DNA of 5,447 bases. Origin: an uncultured Mycoplasmatota bacterium. Its GTDB lineage: Bacteria > Bacillota_I > Bacilli_A > RF39 > UBA660. The number at the start of each line of letters is the position of its first letter. The first letter of the stretch is position 1. This document shows positions 1 through 3,897 of this stretch, piece by piece. A program made the translations under genes and the position numbers. The stretch lies in the NCBI GenBank assembly GCA_947384645.1, contig CANDHX010000096.1:1-5447 (forward strand), written 5' to 3'. The notes under the pieces are model-generated. The model was given only the letters and a program-made list of their open reading frames with translations, was not told the DNA's origin and ran no database searches.

Positions 1-1
1 A

Positions 2-220
2 GATAAATGGGTAGCTAGGAAAAACAGGGCTAAACACTGCAATTGTGTAAAAATGTACGATGTCGGGTGGTATAATACTTGTCCTCATCTTTGTAAGTAT
101 TGTTATGCCAATTATGATGAAAAAAATGTCTTCAACAATAAGACTTTACACGATATAGATAGTCCTTTATTGATAGGAAATATAAGGGAAACTGACATCA
201 TCAAGAAAATCGAAAAATAA
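2..220 (+). CDS. DUF1848 family protein, C-terminal fragment (5' end outside window)
   Basis: An open frame enters from the left edge and ends in TAA, giving the last 72 residues of a protein. It carries a tight cysteine cluster: CNC (fragment residues 13-15), then DVGWYNTCPHLCKYCYAN with Cys at 27, 31 and 34 (CxxxCxxC). This is the C-terminal signature of the DUF1848 family, whose cluster resembles the 4Fe-4S binding loop of radical SAM enzymes. The biochemical role of the family is unknown; iron-sulfur binding is inferred from the motif. A weak terminator follows, so the gene seems to be separate from the next operon. The family call is made on the motif alone, because the N-terminal domain is not in the window. 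Confidence 0.8.
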   Translation, partial: DKWVARKNRAKHCNCVKMYDVGWYNTCPHLCKYCYANYDEKNVFNNKTLHDIDSPLLIGNIRETDIIKKIEK

Positions 221-226
221 AAATAT

Positions 227-247
227 GAGTAAACTAACTCTTTTTTT
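227..247 (+). terminator. Weak intrinsic terminator after the DUF1848 gene
   Basis: GAGT (227-230) pairs with ACTC (237-240) around a six-base loop, and seven T follow at once. The stem is only 4 bp, so this is a weak candidate. Its position 6 nt after the stop codon supports it. Confidence 0.35.
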
Positions 248-337
248 CTTTGTCAATTTTTGTAAAGTATACATAAATGTTTAAAGCAATTTTCAAATAG
301 CATCATCTTCAAAGTTAGTGAATATTTTTTAATATCG

Positions 338-346
338 TGTTATAAT
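338..346 (+). promoter_or_regulatory. Extended -10 promoter for the RDD/zinc peptidase operon
   Basis: TGTTATAAT is a perfect extended -10 (TGn plus TATAAT at 341-346), 28 nt before the TTG start. The -35 position (about 318-323, GTGAAT) is poor, which is usual for extended -10 promoters. It probably drives both following genes, which are 2 nt apart. Confidence 0.6.
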
Positions 347-357
347 GATGTTATCGA

Positions 358-368
358 AGAAAGGTGAT
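358..368 (+). promoter_or_regulatory. Ribosome binding site that fixes the TTG start
   Basis: AGAAAGGTGAT is a near match to the complement of the 16S rRNA 3' end (AGAAAGGAGGTGATC) with two bases dropped. It lies 5 nt before the TTG at 374, and so supports that uncommon start codon. Confidence 0.7.
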
Positions 369-373
369 TAGAT

Positions 374-1000
374 TTGTCCTTAACATTTAGAAGGGTAGTA
401 GCATATTTACTAGATACTATTTTGATTTCGTTAGTGCTTCTTGCTACTTCGGTTTCGCCACTAAATAAAAATTATGAGCGTTTAGCATCTTTAGGAAGCG
501 AATATCGTGAAAAGAGCGATGAATTTTATGAAAAAAGTCAAAGTGAGGATTTGGGAAAAGAAGACTTAGCCATTTTAAATCGAGATTTTAACGATTATGT
601 AGTAGATGTGTTATATGAACAAAATAGGCTTAGCATATATAACGATTGTATAGGAGCGGCTCTTATAATCTTATATTTTGGAATCTTGCCATATTTCATG
701 GGTGGCGAAACTTTAGGAAAAAAGATTATGCAGATACGTGTAAAATCTATCAAAGGTAATAAACTATATTTGTGGCAAACTCTTTTAAGGACTATCGTAC
801 TTTTTGGATTGCCTTTTACGATTTTAAATTCGATTCTAGTTTTCTCTTTAAATAAAAATGCATTTGCAAGTTTTAGCGTATATATGACCTTAGCTAGTTG
901 GTGTTTGAACATAGCTTTAGTCATAGCATTTTATGCGAGAAAAGATAATCGGAGCATCCACGATTTAATAGCACTAACTAAAGTAGAAATGAGGGATTAA
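374..1000 (+). CDS. RDD family integral membrane protein
   Basis: A 208-residue membrane protein with the RDD-family signature. The N-terminus has FRRVVAYLLDTILI (Arg 6-7, Asp 14 in the first membrane helix). The conserved loop GETLGKKIMQIRV lies at 111-123, and the last conserved Asp is in RSIHDLIA (193-200). Hydrophobic segments lie at about 8-27, 91-110, 138-160 and 168-187. A charged, likely extracytoplasmic stretch (about 30-85) separates the first two. RDD proteins are mostly of unknown function; some have been linked to ion transport or stress, but nothing here allows a specific role. The start is TTG, chosen for the strong Shine-Dalgarno 5 nt upstream and because the RDD motif begins at once. 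It is the first gene of an operon with the zinc peptidase. Confidence 0.88.
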   Translation: MSLTFRRVVAYLLDTILISLVLLATSVSPLNKNYERLASLGSEYREKSDEFYEKSQSEDLGKEDLAILNRDFNDYVVDVLYEQNRLSIYNDCIGAALIILYFGILPYFMGGETLGKKIMQIRVKSIKGNKLYLWQTLLRTIVLFGLPFTILNSILVFSLNKNAFASFSVYMTLASWCLNIALVIAFYARKDNRSIHDLIALTKVEMRD

Positions 1001-1002
1001 AA

Positions 1003-1686
1003 ATGGGATACTATTTTATCAGTTACGGACTAACTTTGATAGCACTTTTAATAACGGTGGGAGCACAGATATTTGTAAGTGCCACATTTAATAAATATAA
1101 AAAAGAACCGAATATGAAGAGCAAAAGTGGTGCAGAAGCAGCAAGAGAGATTTTAGATAAAAACGGTTTAAAGGAAATCTATGTCGTCGAGACTAAGGGA
1201 CACCTTACAGACCACTATGACCCAAATAGAAAAGTAATCAGATTATCGAGTGATGTCTATCATAAAGAGTCTATAGCTTCTATTGCTGTTGCAGCTCACG
1301 AGTGTGGTCATGCAATTCAAGATAAAGATAACTATACTATGCTTAGAATAAGGGCTTTTTTAGTACCTTTTGTCAATCTTTCTTCTAAACTAGGATATGT
1401 GGCAATTCTAATAGGTGTTTTTGCAAATCTTATGAACGTCATATGGTTAGGTATCGGTTTAGAAGCAGTAATATTACTTTTCCAACTAGTCACTTTACCA
1501 GTCGAATTCGACGCTTCTAGGCGAGCTTTAAAAGAGTTAGAAGATATGGGTCTATTAACCGACAACGAATTAACCAAAGGAAGGGTCGTTTTGACATCTG
1601 CTGCACTAACATATGTCGCCAGTGTTGCAGCTACCGTATTAGAATTATTAAGGCTTATCTTGATATTTACAGATAGGGATAATTGA
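1003..1686 (+). CDS. YugP-type membrane zinc metallopeptidase
   Basis: This 227-residue protein matches the usual length of the YugP / neutral zinc metallopeptidase 2 family. The zinc site is AAHECGHAIQ, an HExxH motif with His 99, Glu 100 (catalytic base) and His 103. The family's conserved PVEFDASRRAL follows at 167-176 and probably supplies the third zinc ligand (Glu 168 or Asp 170). An N-terminal membrane helix (about 5-27) and hydrophobic segments at about 130-165 and 198-222 place it in the membrane, with the active site probably on the cytoplasmic side. Substrates of this family are not well known. The ATG is 2 nt after the RDD stop codon, with GAGGG inside the end of the RDD gene, so translation is likely coupled. 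It ends in TGA; reading TGA as Trp would add an unlikely tail, which argues for the standard code. Confidence 0.9.
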   Translation: MGYYFISYGLTLIALLITVGAQIFVSATFNKYKKEPNMKSKSGAEAAREILDKNGLKEIYVVETKGHLTDHYDPNRKVIRLSSDVYHKESIASIAVAAHECGHAIQDKDNYTMLRIRAFLVPFVNLSSKLGYVAILIGVFANLMNVIWLGIGLEAVILLFQLVTLPVEFDASRRALKELEDMGLLTDNELTKGRVVLTSAALTYVASVAATVLELLRLILIFTDRDN

Positions 1687-1737
1687 GAAGAGCAATCGTT
1701 TTGTTATTTTTTTATTTTTTGAAAAGAGTGATGAAGT

Positions 1738-2085
1738 GTGAAACGCAGCTATAGTGTAATTAGAAATTATAAGAAATTTAAACGAATATATCCCGAATTT
1801 GTCGTTTTCATCAAGTGTGGAGATTACTATTATACGTACGACAGCGATTCGAGAATAATGATGTATTTATATCGGGTTTTTAGAGAAGATATGAGTTTTA
1901 GAATAGAAAAGGTTCGTTTTAAGGAGGTCTTATATAGGCTTCATCAAAATAATTTAAATGTTGTTTTAGCTGGGGAAGCAAAGGCGAACGAATTTTACAC
2001 ACCTTTAGAGAGTCGATATAGAAAAGTAAAAAAGAAGAGCAAAGATTATTATGATGTCACTATTAGTAGCGTGATGAGCTCATAA
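1738..2085 (+). CDS. Stand-alone MutS domain I-like protein (DGR accessory)
   Basis: A 115-residue protein resembling only the N-terminal mismatch-recognition domain of MutS. Residues 10-45 (NYKKFKRIYPEFVVFIKCGDYYYTYDSDSRI) correspond to the MutS block that reads roughly as Y..P..LLFFRMGDFYE.F..DA. Residues 61-80 (FKEVLYRLHQNNLNVVLAGE) match the block around the mismatch-domain helix, VEKYLARLIKAGYKVAICEQ. No ATPase, clamp or connector domain is present. The C-terminal tail (about 93-115) is basic, then polar. Start: the GTG at 1738 is the first start after an in-frame TGA at 1732. The Shine-Dalgarno is weak (AAGAGTGAT), and no clear promoter is seen in the T-rich gap upstream. It sits directly before the RT gene; MutS-like small proteins have been noted as DGR accessory genes. 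A role in handling TR/VR mismatches is inference. The frame is intact, unlike the RT. Confidence 0.65.
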   Translation: MKRSYSVIRNYKKFKRIYPEFVVFIKCGDYYYTYDSDSRIMMYLYRVFREDMSFRIEKVRFKEVLYRLHQNNLNVVLAGEAKANEFYTPLESRYRKVKKKSKDYYDVTISSVMSS

Positions 2086-2105
2086 AAAGCCTGTATAGTC
2101 GTCAC

Positions 2106-2111
2106 AGGTGG
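2106..2111 (+). promoter_or_regulatory. Ribosome binding site that sets the RT start at 2117
   Basis: AGGTGG lies 5 nt before ATG 2117. An in-frame GTG at 2108 overlaps this site and cannot be the real start. The ATG gives an N-terminus MNENFLLYKHV, typical of Avd-like sequences. Confidence 0.65.
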
Positions 2112-2116
2112 TTATT

Positions 2117-3404
2117 ATGAATGAGAATTTTTTACTGTATAAACATGTAAAAGAATTTTCTTATGAAATGATGAGATATACAAACAATATCCCTAGAAAT
2201 CTCATGTATATAAAGGTCAATATGCAAAATTGTTTTGATAATTCTATTAAATTGATACGCTATTATATCGTAAAAACAGTGAGAAAAAGTCATGTTAAAT
2301 ATGAGGAAATCGTCGATTATTCAGTAATCGAAAGCAATTTTAAAGAAATTTGTTCGAAGACGAGACATAAAAATAAAATAGTAAATTACGATTTATTTCA
2401 TGCCGCCAATATTAACAGTATTTATAATGAACTAAAGGAAAAAAGATATAGACATTCTAAATATAATATTTTTCTCATAAAAGAACCCAAGTACAGGGTT
2501 GTCATGAGCGAGAATATAAAGGATTAAATAGTTAACCATATTATTAGCAATGTGTTTTTAAAACCGGCATTATACCCAAAATTAATTGAAGAAAATGTCG
2601 CAACTAGAGTGGGAAAAGGAACTAATGCTGCAATAAAATTATGTAAGAAATATTTTATACGGATGATGAATAAATACGAAAATTTTTATATACTGAAATT
2701 CGATATTTCAAAGTATTTTTATAATATAAATCACGAAGTATTAAAAAATTTATTGAGCCAAATTTATACAGATAATGACGTATTAAAAATTCTATTCGAA
2801 GTAATCGATTCTACTGACGCAAAATATATAAATGGAGAAATCGATAAAGTTATAAATCGAGAAATCGAGAAATTATCTAAAATACAAGGAAAAGAAGCTT
2901 TAAAACAAATAGAAGAACTTAAAAAAATTCCTCACTACATCGATGGAAAAGGACTCGGCATAGGTTCATTATCTAATCAAATCTTTGCAGTATTTTATTT
3001 AAACGGTTTAGACCACTATATAAAAGAAAATTTAGGTATTAAAGAGTATGTCAGATTTATGGATGACGGGATTATCTTTAGCCCTGATAAGAAATTGTTA
3101 AAAGAAATAAAAGAAATTATAAAAATAAAACTCGATGAATTGAAGCTGGAATTAAATTCAAAAACAGATATCTATTCTGCCAAGGGTGGTTTTGAATTCG
3201 TTGGATATAGTTTATACTTAAAAATGGCAGGATACTGATAAGAATCAAAAATCAAACTAAAAGAAGAATTAAGAGAAAATTTTTGAATTTGGAAAAGTAC
3301 GAAGAAGATAAATTAGTTAGAGTAAAAGCCAGTTATAAAGGTATGCTAAATTCTGTACTACGAAGAGCTTTTACAATCGAAATTATAGAAAAGAAAATAA
3401 TTGA
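2117..3404 (+). pseudogene. DGR-type reverse transcriptase, broken by a nonsense codon and two frameshifts
   Basis: Read through its lesions this gene codes for about 429 residues of an RNA-dependent DNA polymerase. Residues 1-58 are helical and look like the first half of Avd. RT blocks then follow: IKEPKYRVVMSENIKD/IVNH (121-140), NVATRVGKGT (160-169), motif A FDISKYFYNI with Asp 196, motif 4 GIGSLSNQ (281-288), motif C YVRFMDDGIIF with Asp 316-317, and GFEFVGY (358-364). Lesions: TAA at 2525-2527 where relatives have a Lys codon (one A to T change in KDKIVNH); loss of one A in the run 3220-3224, after which the frame reads NGRILIRIKNQTKRRIKRK; and a probable second loss near 3348-3350, after which it reads KFCTTKSFYNRNYRK and ends at 3402-3404. 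The next frame resumes without loss of homology at each lesion, so decay looks recent. Sequencing error in A runs is possible for the two shifts, less so for the TAA. Motif 4 has NQ where DGR RTs usually have SQ. Confidence 0.85.
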
Positions 3405-3466
3405 TTTTTTAGGGAATAGGTTAAAATTGTGTATGCATTTTTGTTCTAGGCTTTATGACTTTTGTT

Positions 3467-3486
3467 ACGTGGAGCTTCCTTCACGT
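3467..3486 (+). other. Hairpin abutting the template repeat
   Basis: ACGTGGAG (3467-3474) pairs with CTTCACGT (3479-3486) around the loop CTTC: 8 bp with one G-U pair. It ends on the first base of the TR. DGR RNAs are structured around the TR, so it may belong to the priming or RT-binding part of the TR transcript; that is inference. Confidence 0.5.
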
Positions 3487-3594
3487 GGTCGCTCTCGCCT
3501 CATAATTTCAATGGGGCTAATTCTAATGTGTTAATGCTCAATACTAACGGCAATTTGAACAATACGAATGTCAATAACAGCGGTGCGGTCGCTC
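3486..3594 (+). repeat. Template repeat (TR) of the DGR
   Basis: This 109-nt segment matches the VR at 5269-5377. It starts with 15 nt identical to the VR (TGGTCGCTCTCGCCT) and ends with 14 identical nt (CGGTGCGGTCGCTC). Read in the VR frame it has 12 AAY (Asn) codons among 36 and only one codon ending in A. This is the classic TR design, in which adenine mutagenesis of AAY yields many amino acids but no stop. It lies 81 nt after the RT end and has no start codon or gene of its own. In the block 3540-3578 against 5320-5358 there are eight differences: six at TR adenines and two C to T. The 5' half also has non-A changes and codon-sized indels, so it is not an exact template of the present VR. 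Confidence 0.85.
3581..3594 (+). other. IMH*-like 3' end of the TR
   Basis: CGGTGCGGTCGCTC is GC-rich in an AT-rich region and identical to the VR 3' end. This is the position of the initiation-of-mutagenic-homing element, which marks where cDNA synthesis and homing begin in known DGRs. Identity stops right after it (TR continues GCAAGC, VR continues CGGTTA). Confidence 0.6.
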
Positions 3595-3611
3595 GCAAGC
3601 TACCTGTTAAG

Positions 3612-3627
3612 ATTAGATTATTCTAAT
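3612..3627 (+). other. Small AT-rich hairpin 17 nt after the TR
   Basis: ATTAGA (3612-3617) and TCTAAT (3622-3627) form a 6-bp stem with loop TTAT. It could lie in the 3' part of the TR RNA. Such short AT stems are common by chance in this composition. Confidence 0.25.
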
Positions 3628-3800
3628 GTCACCGAGAGTCATCGGGTATATGCCTTATGACGAGAGGAAACATCTATTAAAAGAAATCTATAAAATGATT
3701 GGTAACAAATCTATTTCCTGTGGAGATGCTCCCAAATACATATAAAGTACGCCGTGATATGTATAAAAATATGTACTATAGTTATTGGCTTTATAAATAA
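3626..3800 (+). pseudogene. Small unrecognised gene, probably decayed
   Basis: Two adjoining open stretches look like one small basic protein split by a frameshift. The first (ATG 3626 to TAA 3743-3745, 39 residues) contains VIGYMPYDERKHLLKEIYKM and then ISCGDAPKYI. The second (3744-3800, another frame) reads KVRRDMYKNMYYSYWLYK and ends in TAA. A two-base loss in the TA run near 3740 would join them. No Shine-Dalgarno precedes ATG 3626, and the ATG overlaps the hairpin after the TR, so the true 5' end may be lost. I do not recognise the family. The rich charged/aromatic content looks protein-like rather than random, and its place between TR and target suggests a DGR-linked small protein or a remnant left by rearrangement. 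Coding status is uncertain. Confidence 0.4.
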
Positions 3801-3838
3801 AAAAAATTAACTAAAGTGTTGTAATTTATAACAATTTG

Positions 3839-3867
3839 TTGAAATTTGTCGATTAAAAAAGTATAAT
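3839..3867 (+). promoter_or_regulatory. Sigma-A promoter of the target gene
   Basis: TTGAAA (3839-3844), 17 nt spacer, TATAAT (3862-3867). Both hexamers are close to or at consensus with ideal spacing, about 30 nt before the target ATG. The target is therefore transcribed independently of the broken RT. The stretch 3801-3838 before it is AT-rich with no gene. Confidence 0.85.
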
Positions 3868-3883
3868 AAAATGGAACAGTAGA

Positions 3884-3890
3884 AAGAGGT
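3884..3890 (+). promoter_or_regulatory. Ribosome binding site of the target gene
   Basis: AAGAGGT lies 7 nt before ATG 3898. A second ATG at 3894 is in another frame and stops after nine codons, so 3898 is the start. Confidence 0.75.
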
Positions 3891-3897
3891 TTAATGT

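Noticed and set aside
595..924. Reverse-strand open frame over the RDD gene
   Set aside because: Shadow of the well-supported RDD gene; no motif or RBS.
1684..1686. UGA read as tryptophan (Mycoplasma-type code)
   Set aside because: UGA ends the zinc peptidase at the family's normal length, and there are further stops just after it.
1687..1737. Terminator or promoter between the zinc peptidase and the MutS-like gene
   Set aside because: The gap is T-rich but shows no stem for a terminator and no recognisable -35/-10 pair.
2090..2108. Hairpin CCTGT...ACAGG hiding the RT ribosome binding site
   Set aside because: Only 5 bp with a nine-base loop; too weak to claim regulation.
3283..3534. Separate 83-residue gene starting at TTG 3283
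   Set aside because: Its first part is the C-terminal continuation of the RT after the first frameshift, and its last part runs into the TR in a frame not used by the VR. There is no RBS.
3459..3626. TR region as the broken 3' end of another lectin-domain gene
   Set aside because: The VR-frame reading begins after a stop at 3456 with no start or upstream lectin-domain homology. The AAY richness and asymmetry of A changes fit a template. It cannot be fully excluded.
3746..3777. Inverted repeat AGTAC...GTACT as a terminator before the target
   Set aside because: 5-bp stem, long loop and no T tract after it.
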